Shown here piece by piece: positions 50,915-59,541 of a stretch of 64,000 bases of DNA; the stretch's first letter is position 1, and each line of letters opens with the position of its first letter. The notes under the pieces are model-generated. The model was not told the origin of the DNA. It was given only the letters and a program-made list of their open reading frames with translations, and ran no database searches. The position numbers were made by a program, and so were the translations under genes. Source of the stretch: an uncultured Lachnospiraceae bacterium (GTDB taxonomy: Bacteria; Bacillota; Clostridia; Lachnospirales; Lachnospiraceae); contig CAJTUC010000021.1 in assembly GCA_910579395.1 (NCBI GenBank), positions 7,761 through 71,760 on the forward strand. The letters are read 5' to 3'.

Positions 50915-53042
50915 CATCAAAGAAAATAATAAACGCAGAATATGGGTGTGGGTCATCAGTTTTCTGGGACAGCTCATGCTCTATCCGGGTGTCCTGGCGG
51001 TCTATCTGAGCAGGATTAATTTCCGGAATGCGGAAGGTAATTATAAATTACCGGAACATTATAAAATCGCCTTGCAGGAGGCGGCAACGGATGCACTCGG
51101 TTTTAAGCCGTTTTGTATGTTGCCCATCGCCGTGCTTGGTATTCTGATAGCGGTACAGGGTTTTTCTTACCTGTATGACAGGAAAAAAGTGGATATGTAT
51201 CACAGCGTTCCGGTTCCGGCCAAAAGACGTTTTGCAGTCATTTATGTGAATGGACTCCTGATGTATGTGATACCGACCCTTTTCAGCATTTTGATCGCAG
51301 CCCTGATGGCAGCGATGCAGGGTAGTTTGACCGGAAGGAGCATGGCTGAGTGCGGGCTGGCAGCGGTGTTGAATCTTCTGTATTTTCTCGTTGTGTACCA
51401 TACAGCCATACTGGCGGTAATGCTGACCGGCAATGTGGTCATTACCGGCTTTGCGACCGTAATCCTGCTCGGTATCGTTTATGTGGCGCAGGCAATACTT
51501 CTGGCACTCCGGGATAATTTTTTTGATACGGCATCCGGTTACTTCAAAGGTCTATCTTTTGTAGGTTCCATTGTCGTAGAGTATGACAATAAGATATATC
51601 TTTTAAAAGCATCGGCTCTGTTATCGGATATTGTAAAAACAATCCTGCCGATTTATGGAGAATGGTTCGCAGAGGCGCTGGTGTTTGGGGTATTGGCCTA
51701 TCTTGCTTACCGGAAAAGGCCGGCGGAAGCGGCAGGAAAGGCAATGGCGTTCTCCAAGATTAAGCCTGTTGTGAAGATTATCGTTTCTGTTGTAGCAGGG
51801 CTTATTGTAGGGTGGATTGTTTATGATGCGACGTATTACAATGTCGCACTTACGGCGCTGGGTATGATTGGCGGAACGGCATTCTGCGGTATTGTGATGG
51901 AAGCGATTTATGAAACAGATATCCGTGGGGCATTCAAACATCTCGTTTCGACGGGGATTGCGGCAGCCGTTGCAGCGTTTATTTTCTGTATCTTCCAGTT
52001 CGACTTGTTCGGCTATGATTCCTATGTGCCGGAAGCAGAGGAAATTGAAAGTTATGTTCTTGACATCGGACCTTATCAGAATTACTGGGAATGGTATGAT
52101 GAGGACGAATCTATCCGCTATATCAGCGATAGTTATTATATGCGGGACAATATGTTTCTGACGGATACGGATGCGGTCTGCGAACTGGCACGCAAAAGCC
52201 AGGGGATAAAGAAAGAAGAGATGGAGGATGGAAGAAACGTCAGAGTCCTGTATCGCCTGAAATCGGGGAAAGAAGTGGAACGGCTTTTCTGGATTGATTT
52301 TGCTGATGCCTCAAACGAAGAACTGCTCAACCGCATCGTCGGGACAAAAGAATATAGGGACGGTTTTTATCTGCTGGCCAATGAGAATGTCAAAACTGCC
52401 TTTAATGAAATGGAAAGACAATGGCAGGTTATATATATGAACGGAGCAATAGAGACGCAGCTTCCCGCTTCCGAGTCCGGCAGGCTCCGGGAAATGTGGT
52501 TAAAAGATATGGAGCAGTTCGACTTTACGCTGGCACACAATAACAGGCCATGCGGAAAACTGTTATGGGAGCTTGAAGACGGCTATATCAGCGTAAATCT
52601 GCCGGTCTATGACAGCTTTCTGAATACATTGACGGTTCTCGACGAATATCAGGCCTATTATCCGGTGGAACTGCGGGCTGAGGATATTTTAAGTCTGGAG
52701 ATTACGAACTGGCATTATGAGGACCAGGAGGCATATTCCTATGAGGGAGGCGTTTATGACAGCAGGGCGGTTGATGTCAGTGAAGTTCAGCATGCTGTCA
52801 CAAAAGAATTCACGGATCCGGAGGAAATCGCCCAAATCGTAGAAAATGTCTATCCGGATGGAGAGATATCGAGCCTGTACTGGAACGAAGCCGGTTCACT
52901 TGATGAGGAGTATAGCATTGTCGTTACTTTTAAAATGGACACGGACTGGCCGTATAAAAGAGGATACTATAACTATAGATTCCTAAAAGGCCAAGTGCCG
53001 GAGTTCGTTGTGGAAAGGACTGCATTCAGTGCGGAAGAATAG
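50886..53042 (+). CDS. ABC-2 type permease with large extracytoplasmic domain
   Basis: 718 residues. About nine or ten hydrophobic helices in the first 390 residues, then a large hydrophilic C-terminal domain (about 395-718) resembling DUF6449-type permeases of GntR-linked ABC systems in Clostridia. GGAGG nine bases before ATG. Probable roles are antimicrobial-peptide resistance or envelope homeostasis; not proven by sequence. Confidence 0.85.
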   Translation: MTSKNSFLVSIKENNKRRIWVWVISFLGQLMLYPGVLAVYLSRINFRNAEGNYKLPEHYKIALQEAATDALGFKPFCMLPIAVLGILIAVQGFSYLYDRKKVDMYHSVPVPAKRRFAVIYVNGLLMYVIPTLFSILIAALMAAMQGSLTGRSMAECGLAAVLNLLYFLVVYHTAILAVMLTGNVVITGFATVILLGIVYVAQAILLALRDNFFDTASGYFKGLSFVGSIVVEYDNKIYLLKASALLSDIVKTILPIYGEWFAEALVFGVLAYLAYRKRPAEAAGKAMAFSKIKPVVKIIVSVVAGLIVGWIVYDATYYNVALTALGMIGGTAFCGIVMEAIYETDIRGAFKHLVSTGIAAAVAAFIFCIFQFDLFGYDSYVPEAEEIESYVLDIGPYQNYWEWYDEDESIRYISDSYYMRDNMFLTDTDAVCELARKSQGIKKEEMEDGRNVRVLYRLKSGKEVERLFWIDFADASNEELLNRIVGTKEYRDGFYLLANENVKTAFNEMERQWQVIYMNGAIETQLPASESGRLREMWLKDMEQFDFTLAHNNRPCGKLLWELEDGYISVNLPVYDSFLNTLTVLDEYQAYYPVELRAEDILSLEITNWHYEDQEAYSYEGGVYDSRAVDVSEVQHAVTKEFTDPEEIAQIVENVYPDGEISSLYWNEAGSLDEEYSIVVTFKMDTDWPYKRGYYNYRFLKGQVPEFVVERTAFSAEE

Positions 53043-53060
53043 TGTAGGAAGGTTTATAAG

Positions 53061-53136
53061 GTTGAAAGAAAAGCGTTTTCAACTATTGAATTTGAGTGTC
53101 TGCTGAAGCAGACAGATGGGAGTAAAGATGAAGTAA
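53061..53136 (+). repeat. R3 two-hairpin leader, orphan copy 2
   Basis: GTTGAAA...TTTCAAC (53061-53083), TATTGAATTTGAG linker, GTCTGC-tgaa-GCAGAC (53098-53113), then AGATGGGAGTAAAGATGAAGTAA, i.e. the same tail as at 56162 but with the ATG reading only Met-Lys-stop. It may be a truncated duplicate of the permease leader or a minimal leader peptide. Confidence 0.5.
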
Positions 53137-53145
53137 AATAAAGCG

Positions 53146-53193
53146 AAACTGCCTGCTTTTTGAAAAATGTTTTTTCAAAAGGAGGCAGTTTTG
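53146..53193 (+). terminator. Terminator after the ABC-2 operon
   Basis: AAACTGCCT...AGGCAGTTTT with an inner TTTTTGAAAA/TTTTCAAAA stem. Confidence 0.8.
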
Positions 53194-53356
53194 CATTCCC
53201 TTTCTTTCCCAGAGATGATCAGGTATATTTTGAGGCATAAAGTAAAAAGTAAAGTAAATGATAAAGTAAAAGATTAAGAGAAGAGCAAATGTAAAGAAAT
53301 ATTAAGAATTATATATGGAAAAACAGTACCACTTTCTATTGAGATGTTATATAATA

Positions 53357-53489
53357 GGGTGAAATGAAGTTCTAATGCTCATACGCTAAAAGCCTGCTAT
53401 TCAGGTTTGGACGTCTTGCAAAGAACTTCTATGATTTGCGAAGCAAATCTTTTTTACCCAGAAAAAATGCCTGAAATACGGCATTTTTC
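53357..53489 (+). repeat. R1 structured element, copy 3 (upstream of MacB-like operon)
   Basis: GGGTGAAA (53357) and TTTTTTACCC (53450-53459) close the element; GAAGTTCTA/GAACTTCTA arms, a variable inner part, GATTTGC-gaa-GCAAATC, and a final AAATGCC...GGCATTTTT hairpin to 53489. A TATAAT box ends one base before it, so this copy could start the transcript of the ABC genes. The rest of 53193-53567 shows no gene. Confidence 0.6.
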
Positions 53490-53567
53490 ATATCGGTTGG
53501 AGATGTCGCAAAGCGGCACTTTTCCGGACAGGAGTTAATGGATAAAGGGGATGGAAAGGAATGACAT

Positions 53568-54290
53568 ATGAAACAGGCGCAACCCGTGATCACTGTAAAA
53601 GATTTATATAAGATTTACCGGGTCGGGGAGACGAGAGTAAGGGCTCTTAACGGTGTGGATTTTACGATAAACAGAGGCGATTTCTGTTCTATCGTAGGGA
53701 CATCCGGGTCCGGTAAATCAACGCTTCTGAATATGATGGCGGGTCTGGAGAAGCCGACAAAGGGAGAAATCGTCATTGCCGGAGAACATATGGAAAAAAA
53801 GACGGAGAATCAGCTCGTCGCATTCAGGCGGGAACATATCGGTTTTATTTTCCAGTCCTTTAATCTGCTCGGAACGATGAATGCCATAGAGAACGTGGCC
53901 CTGCCCCTTACGTTTCAGGGAATGGACAAGAAATCCCGGAATAAGAAGGCGGAAGAAATGCTGGATCTGGTCGGGCTGACGAAGCACAAGAAACATAAGC
54001 CGAATCAGATGTCCGGTGGCCAGCAGCAGCGTGTCGGTGTGGCGCGTGCGCTGGTAGTGGAGCCGGAGATTATTTTTGCGGACGAGCCAACCGGAAATCT
54101 GGACTCCAACACTTCGGTGGAGGTCATGAATCTGATGAAGAAAATTGTCCGGGAGAAAAATCAGACGCTTGTCATGGTAACGCATGATAATTATCTGGCA
54201 GGATTCGCGGATGTGATTCTGCATATCAAAGACGGAAAGATTGTACAGATAGATGATAATCGAGGGAAGGAAGAGAGTGAGAATGCGTAA
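53568..54290 (+). CDS. ABC transporter ATP-binding protein, MacB/LolD type
   Basis: 240 residues. Walker A GTSGSGKST, signature MSGGQQQRV, Walker B IIFADEPTGNLD, H-loop THD. ATPases of this group drive mechanotransmission by FtsX-like permeases, here at 56176. RBS GGAAAGGAATGAC. The end overlaps the next gene by eight bases. Confidence 0.95.
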   Translation: MKQAQPVITVKDLYKIYRVGETRVRALNGVDFTINRGDFCSIVGTSGSGKSTLLNMMAGLEKPTKGEIVIAGEHMEKKTENQLVAFRREHIGFIFQSFNLLGTMNAIENVALPLTFQGMDKKSRNKKAEEMLDLVGLTKHKKHKPNQMSGGQQQRVGVARALVVEPEIIFADEPTGNLDSNTSVEVMNLMKKIVREKNQTLVMVTHDNYLAGFADVILHIKDGKIVQIDDNRGKEESENA

Positions 54291-56034
54291 GAGACAAATA
54301 TGGAAAAGAGGAATGCTCGGTTTGGGGCTTGCGGCGATGTTTTTTTTGGCGGATTTGCCGGGGATGGATGTGATGGCGAGTAGTATATCAGGCAATGGGA
54401 TAGATTACAACATTAAAGTCGATAATCCCGACCGCATCATTAACGACGATGACCGTGCGGATGCGGATGCGGACCTGCTGTATTATATGCAGAGCCTTGA
54501 AGTACGGTATCGTCTGGATGAAAAAATGATGGAAAATCTGCATAAAGTATTTGACAGCGCGGTTTATTATATTGCCAATACGGAAATGACGGTATCCGAA
54601 CTGGCAGCCTATGTCGCATCGACGAAGGGGAGCCTGGAAGCAGCAGCTGTTGCCAATGTAACGGTCACGACGAGCGAGTTCCTTCAGGTGGGCGATAACT
54701 GGTCAACGCCGACCGTCAGTTATGGACAATCGGTTTCCATCGTGCTCCCGATCATCAATTTCGGTACGGAGGAACTGAACGATCTGATCATTGAGCCGGC
54801 GACATCGACTATCGTGACGGAGTGGCCTTTTGTGCCTGATAAGACAGGTTATTTACAGACGGAACCTTATATTCCGGGAAATAAAACCTATGAAGCGGCA
54901 ATGCAGAACCGCAGGGAGTTCACCTTTCATTTTACGGCACGAGAAGATGTGATGAGCGGATACTATCCGTTGAAATTCCGGGTATGGTATACCAAATCCG
55001 GCATCCGCTGTGAAGAGCCCGCGGAAGTGACGGTTTATGTGAGGACGGTCGGCCGTCCGGGAAGCGGCACGATAGGCGGCAGCGGGGAAGAGAGCAGCGG
55101 CGCAAAGCCGAGGATCATCGTAACGGGCTTTGAAACAACGCCTTCGCAGGTCTTTGCGGGCGATACCTTTACATTGAACATTCATGTGAAGAATACTTCC
55201 AAAGAGCTGGCGGTTACCAATCTGCTGTTCGATTTACAGGCGGCAGTGGAAGGAGAAGATAAGACCAATACTTATGTAGCCTTTTTACCGACCTCTGGTT
55301 CCAGTTCGATTTATATGGACAAGATCTCGCCGGATACGGATGCGGTCATTGAAATCGAGATGACGGCAAAAGCGGATTTGGCGCAGAAGCCTTATGTGCT
55401 CGATGTGAATATGAAATATGATGCGGGTTCGATGTTCGACCTGACCGATACGGCGAGCGTATCTATTCCAATCAATCAGGAAAGCCGTTTCGACATCAGT
55501 ACACCGGAAGTCGTGCCGACGGATATTACGGTGGGTTCGCAGTCCAACGTCATGTTCAGCATTTATAATACGGGTAAAACGACGCTTTATAACGTGCAGG
55601 TGAAGATGTACGCGGATTCCGTTGAAGAGACGACAGCATTTGTCGGAAACCTGAACTCCGGTGCGACCGGAAATGTGGATGTCATGGTGACAGGCGCCGC
55701 AGCGACGATGGATGACGGTACGGTCAACGTGGATATTTCTTATGAGGATAACGCGGGCAATGTGACCACGGAAACGAGGGCGATCACGCTGTATGTGTCG
55801 GAAGAGTTTTTTGACGAATATATTTCGGATGATATGATGGTAGATATGGGAGAAGGAGAGATGGAAGAAGGCTCTAATAAGGGACGGATCATTACGATGG
55901 TTGTCATTGCGCTTCTTGTTGCTGCCGGAGTCGGAATTTTCGCTTTCATACGTCTGCGGAAAAAGAAGAAAGAGGCGAATCTGCTGGCGGATGATCTGGC
56001 ATCGATCGATCAGGACAAGAATGTTTATATGTGA
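54283..56034 (+). CDS. Secreted, membrane-anchored beta-domain protein of the MacB-like locus
   Basis: 583 residues. Signal peptide or anchor (about 8-32), a helical part (about 45-120), then repeated beta-sandwich domains of a CARDB/COG1361-like type (VGDNWSTPTVSYGQSVSIVL, FAGDTFTLNIHVKNTS, VGSQSNVMFSIYNTGKTTLY), a C-terminal TM (about 540-560) and a basic cytoplasmic tail. So most of it sits outside the membrane. Position between ATPase and permease suggests it is a partner of the transporter or a substrate-binding scaffold. Start at ATG 54283; upstream in-frame codons overlap the ATPase gene. Confidence 0.82.
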   Translation: MRKRQIWKRGMLGLGLAAMFFLADLPGMDVMASSISGNGIDYNIKVDNPDRIINDDDRADADADLLYYMQSLEVRYRLDEKMMENLHKVFDSAVYYIANTEMTVSELAAYVASTKGSLEAAAVANVTVTTSEFLQVGDNWSTPTVSYGQSVSIVLPIINFGTEELNDLIIEPATSTIVTEWPFVPDKTGYLQTEPYIPGNKTYEAAMQNRREFTFHFTAREDVMSGYYPLKFRVWYTKSGIRCEEPAEVTVYVRTVGRPGSGTIGGSGEESSGAKPRIIVTGFETTPSQVFAGDTFTLNIHVKNTSKELAVTNLLFDLQAAVEGEDKTNTYVAFLPTSGSSSIYMDKISPDTDAVIEIEMTAKADLAQKPYVLDVNMKYDAGSMFDLTDTASVSIPINQESRFDISTPEVVPTDITVGSQSNVMFSIYNTGKTTLYNVQVKMYADSVEETTAFVGNLNSGATGNVDVMVTGAAATMDDGTVNVDISYEDNAGNVTTETRAITLYVSEEFFDEYISDDMMVDMGEGEMEEGSNKGRIITMVVIALLVAAGVGIFAFIRLRKKKKEANLLADDLASIDQDKNVYM

Positions 56035-56108
56035 TGGATGAGAGCAGGAACTAAGTGTGGTGCCTGCGGCCAGGCGGCCGCAGACAGTGAAAAAGACATG
56101 GTTTGAAA

Positions 56109-56175
56109 GTTGAATAAAAATGCGTATTCAACTATTGATTGGAATGCGCGCAGCAGCGCGCAGATGGGTGTAAAT
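56109..56175 (+). repeat. R3 two-hairpin leader, copy 3
   Basis: GTTGAAT...ATTCAAC (56109-56132), linker TATTGATTGGAA, GCGCGC-agca-GCGCGC (56145-56162), tail AGATGGGTGTAAAT and the ATG of the permease at 56176. Shares layout and tail with 53061. Confidence 0.55.
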
Positions 56176-57534
56176 ATGAAATTCCTTGATTTACTGCGTA
56201 TGAGCAGCAGTAACCTCTGGAAGAGAAAGGTCAGGACGATTCTGACGGTGCTTGGCGTTGTTATCGGTGTTGCATCTATCGTGGTCATGATATCCCTCGG
56301 ACTTGGGCTCAGCCGTTCGTTGATGGAACAGTACGAGTCTTATGGGAGCCTGACGGAGATTACGGTGTATGAGCCCTATTCTTATGATGGAAATGACAAG
56401 GATGTCAAGCGGTTGGACGATGAGCTGATTAGTATGATCGAGAGTATGGAGCATGTGGAAGCGGTATATCCGATCCTTCAGTTGTCGGCGATGGCAAAGT
56501 ACGGCGGTTATGAGAATTATCTGATGCTGCGGGCGATGCCCACCGAGGCGATTGAAAATCTTGGTATTACGGTTGGGGAAGGCAGCCTGCCATCCAAGAC
56601 TGACGATGAGCTGAAATTTTTCTATGGCCATCAGGTCATACAGGATTTTTCCAATTCCAAGACGGGCGCAGGCTACTGGCAGACAGGCGTGATGCCGGAT
56701 ATTGATATGATGAATGACCCGATTTTTATTATTTTTGATATGGACGCTTACTGGCAGTCTCAGTCAACACAGGGAGATGGTCAGCCGGTCAAACCACCTA
56801 AGAAATATCTGATCGGGGCCTGTGGTGTTCAGGAGACGCCGCCGGAAGGAGAATATGCCATGTACAGCTGGTATACTTTCTGCGATATCGACAAATTGAT
56901 TCCGGAGTTAAAGAGAATCTTTAAAAATAAAGTAATTCCCGGACAGCCTATGACGAAAACGGGAAAACCATATAAAGAAATTTTCTATAACCAGCTGACG
57001 GTCAGTGTGGATGAGATGGAGCATGTTACGGATATCCAGACACAGATTACCGAAATGGGTTATGAGGCAAGCAGCAATGCGGAATGGATAGAATCCGAAC
57101 AGAAAACGATGGGCTATGTGCAGGCCGTGCTTGGCGGAATCGGTGCGGTATCTCTGTTCGTAGCGGCAATCGGTATTACCAATACGATGATGATGTCCAT
57201 CTACGAGCGGACAAAGGAAATCGGTGTCATGAAAGTGCTTGGATGTGATCTCCGTAATATTCGCTCCCTGTTCTTGCTGGAAGCCGGATTTATCGGTTTT
57301 ATCGGCGGCGTGATAGGACTCGCATTAAGCTATACGCTTTCTGCAGTCATTAACAAGCTTGCGTCTGGAGCGAATGGAATGATGATGCCTGAATCCGCAT
57401 CCATTTCTTATATTCCAATCTGGCTTGCGCTGCTGTCATTGGCCTTTGCGGTCATGGTCGGCATGGTGGCAGGATTTTTCCCGGCACTGCGGGCGATGCG
57501 GTTAAGTCCGTTGGCTGCAATTCGTACGGAATAG
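56176..57534 (+). CDS. ABC transporter permease, FtsX/MacB family
   Basis: 452 residues. One N-terminal TM (about 20-45), a large extracytoplasmic MacB_PCD-like domain (about 50-325) and three C-terminal TM helices (FtsX domain, about 330-450; TNTMMMSIYERTKEIGVMKVLG is the conserved coupling stretch). Works with the ATPase at 53568. ATG at 56176 chosen because of GGGTG at eight bases; upstream in-frame codons run through the R3 hairpins. Confidence 0.92.
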   Translation: MKFLDLLRMSSSNLWKRKVRTILTVLGVVIGVASIVVMISLGLGLSRSLMEQYESYGSLTEITVYEPYSYDGNDKDVKRLDDELISMIESMEHVEAVYPILQLSAMAKYGGYENYLMLRAMPTEAIENLGITVGEGSLPSKTDDELKFFYGHQVIQDFSNSKTGAGYWQTGVMPDIDMMNDPIFIIFDMDAYWQSQSTQGDGQPVKPPKKYLIGACGVQETPPEGEYAMYSWYTFCDIDKLIPELKRIFKNKVIPGQPMTKTGKPYKEIFYNQLTVSVDEMEHVTDIQTQITEMGYEASSNAEWIESEQKTMGYVQAVLGGIGAVSLFVAAIGITNTMMMSIYERTKEIGVMKVLGCDLRNIRSLFLLEAGFIGFIGGVIGLALSYTLSAVINKLASGANGMMMPESASISYIPIWLALLSLAFAVMVGMVAGFFPALRAMRLSPLAAIRTE

Positions 57535-57538
57535 CAGG

Positions 57539-57588
57539 AACCTTCTTTGGGCATACTGGAAAAAAGTATGTTCAAAGGAGGTTTTTTT
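57539..57588 (+). terminator. Long hairpin with T tail holding the eno RBS
   Basis: AACCTTCTTTGGGCATACT (57539-57557) can pair along 19 positions (with G-U) with AGTATGTTCAAAGGAGGTT (57565-57583), followed by TTTTT up to the eno ATG. The AAAGGAGG ribosome binding site lies in the 3' arm. It looks both like a terminator for the ABC operon and an RBS-masking structure. Confidence 0.75.
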
Positions 57589-58908
57589 ATGACACAGATG
57601 TTGCGTATTGTGGAAGTTCATGCGAGAGAAATTCTCGATTCCCGCGGAAACCCTACGGTGGAAGCAGAAGTGACGGTAGAAATAGAGCCGGAAGGAGAGC
57701 GGATAACAGGAAGGGCGGCCGTACCGAGCGGCGCCAGCACAGGAAGATTTGAGGCGGTGGAACTGCGGGATGGCGAGACAAGATATTTTGGACTTGGAAC
57801 GACCAAAGCGGTCAACAATGTCAATACGAAGATCAGAGAGGCGCTTCTTGGGATGAATGCGCTTGACCAGGGCCTGATCGACCGGATTCTGATCGATCAG
57901 GACGGAACAGAGAATAAAGGAAATCTGGGAGCCAATGCAATGCTTGGTGTTTCGATGGCCTGTGCAAAGGCGGGTTCACTGGCTCTGAAAATACCGCTGT
58001 ACCGCTATCTGGGAGGCGCTCATACGAGATTGCTTCCGGTTCCGATGATGAATATCTTAAACGGCGGCAAGCATGCAGACAATACAGTGGATTTTCAGGA
58101 ATTTATGATCATGCCGGTGCAGGCGGAAAGTTTTGCCGACGGCCTGCGTATCTGTGCGGAAATTTATCATAACCTGAAGCAGATTTGCAATCAGAGAGGT
58201 CTTTCCACCGGTGTCGGTGACGAGGGCGGTTTTGCGCCGTCTTTAGCGGATGCCGAAGAGGTACTGGAGTTGATTGTCGAATCCATTAAAGCGGCCGGTT
58301 ATACGCCGGGACAGGATATTAAGATCGCGATGGATGCGGCGGCAAGCGAACTTTATGACGAGACGACGAATACCTATTATTTTCCGGGTGAATCCCAGAT
58401 GCGGAATAATGATGTCAGAAGAAGCGCTTCCGAGATGGTCGCTTATTATGAAAAGCTGGTTGAGCATTTCCCGATTATTTCGATTGAAGACGGTCTGTTT
58501 GAGGATGACTGGGACGGATGGCAGCTTTTGACGAAGGCTCTTGGAGAAAAGATTCAGCTTGTGGGTGACGACCTTTTTGTCACAAACACGAAGCGTCTGG
58601 ATGCCGGCATCAAGTTGCAGGTGGCGAACGCAATTCTCGTCAAGGTTAATCAGATTGGAACCGTCAGCGAGGCGATGGAAGCGATTGAAATGGCTCATAA
58701 GAACGGATATAAGACAGTCATTTCCCATCGCTCAGGGGAAACCGAGGATACCTTTATCGCAGATTTGGCTGTGGCGGTCAATGCAGGACAGATTAAGACT
58801 GGCGCGCCTTGTCGAAGCGACCGTATTGCTAAGTATAACCAGCTGCTTCGAATTGAGGAAGAGTTGGGGAGTGTGGCCTGCTATAAGGAGCCGTTCAATA
58901 AGATTTAG
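57589..58908 (+). CDS. eno: Enolase
   Basis: 439 residues, usual length. Converts 2-phosphoglycerate to phosphoenolpyruvate. VHAREILDSRGNPTVE start, SGASTG loop, metal ligands in IAMDAAASE, SIEDGL and VGDDLFVTN, Lys in ILVKVNQIGT and the signature SHRSGETEDTFIADLAV. Start at ATG 57589 after AAAGGAGG. No separate promoter is evident between it and the ABC permease; the leader hairpin is unusual. Confidence 0.97.
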   Translation: MTQMLRIVEVHAREILDSRGNPTVEAEVTVEIEPEGERITGRAAVPSGASTGRFEAVELRDGETRYFGLGTTKAVNNVNTKIREALLGMNALDQGLIDRILIDQDGTENKGNLGANAMLGVSMACAKAGSLALKIPLYRYLGGAHTRLLPVPMMNILNGGKHADNTVDFQEFMIMPVQAESFADGLRICAEIYHNLKQICNQRGLSTGVGDEGGFAPSLADAEEVLELIVESIKAAGYTPGQDIKIAMDAAASELYDETTNTYYFPGESQMRNNDVRRSASEMVAYYEKLVEHFPIISIEDGLFEDDWDGWQLLTKALGEKIQLVGDDLFVTNTKRLDAGIKLQVANAILVKVNQIGTVSEAMEAIEMAHKNGYKTVISHRSGETEDTFIADLAVAVNAGQIKTGAPCRSDRIAKYNQLLRIEEELGSVACYKEPFNKI

Positions 58909-58931
58909 TGAAAGAAATTCAGTAAAAGAGT

Positions 58932-58962
58932 AAGGCTATGGTGACAGAACCGTAGCCTTTTC
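58932..58962 (+). terminator. Terminator after eno
   Basis: AAGGCTATGGT-gacaga-ACCGTAGCCTTTTC. Confidence 0.85.
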
Positions 58963-59042
58963 TGTGTGTCGAAAGTAATTGAAGAGATGGAAATGAGATG
59001 GTATGATAGGTTTAGAAAATAAAAGGAAAGAGGTAAATCAAT

Positions 59043-59531
59043 ATGAGTATGATCGGATATTATTTTCCGGCGGATGATGATATGGTGCAAAGTATGAAAG
59101 AGGGAGGTTCGGGAGAATTGATGTTCGGTGAGGCACATCAGGATGAATTAGTGTCTATCGATAAGGCATGGCATGCTATCCACTATGTATTGACCGGAGA
59201 AGTATGGGAGGTTCCCGAAGACAATATACTTGCACAGTTGATCTTAGGCGGTGAGCCTGTCAATGATGAGGATATGGGGTATGGTCCTGCAAGACTGATT
59301 CCAAAAGAAATCGTATCCCGGCTGTCAACCGCCATGGAGAAATGGGATATGGAGAAGTTCCGGGCAAGATTCGATATAAAGGATATGATAGAAAACGAAA
59401 TATATCCCGTTATGAGCGATGAGGATGAGGAAATCTTTTTTCAATATGTCTGGGAAAATTTTGATGCACTGAAACAATTTTTTAAGGAAACAGCAGAAAA
59501 GGGCCTGAATATGCTCACATTTCTCGGATGA
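59043..59531 (+). CDS. DUF1877 (YfbM-like) protein
   Basis: 162 residues. MSMIGYYFPADDD opening, SIDKAWHAIHYVLTGE and GYGPARLIPKEIV match the DUF1877/YfbM family of soluble proteins with no known function. RBS AAAGAGG. Ten bases separate it from hemZ, so they are likely co-transcribed. Confidence 0.88.
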   Translation: MSMIGYYFPADDDMVQSMKEGGSGELMFGEAHQDELVSIDKAWHAIHYVLTGEVWEVPEDNILAQLILGGEPVNDEDMGYGPARLIPKEIVSRLSTAMEKWDMEKFRARFDIKDMIENEIYPVMSDEDEEIFFQYVWENFDALKQFFKETAEKGLNMLTFLG

Positions 59532-59541
59532 GGAAAAAACG

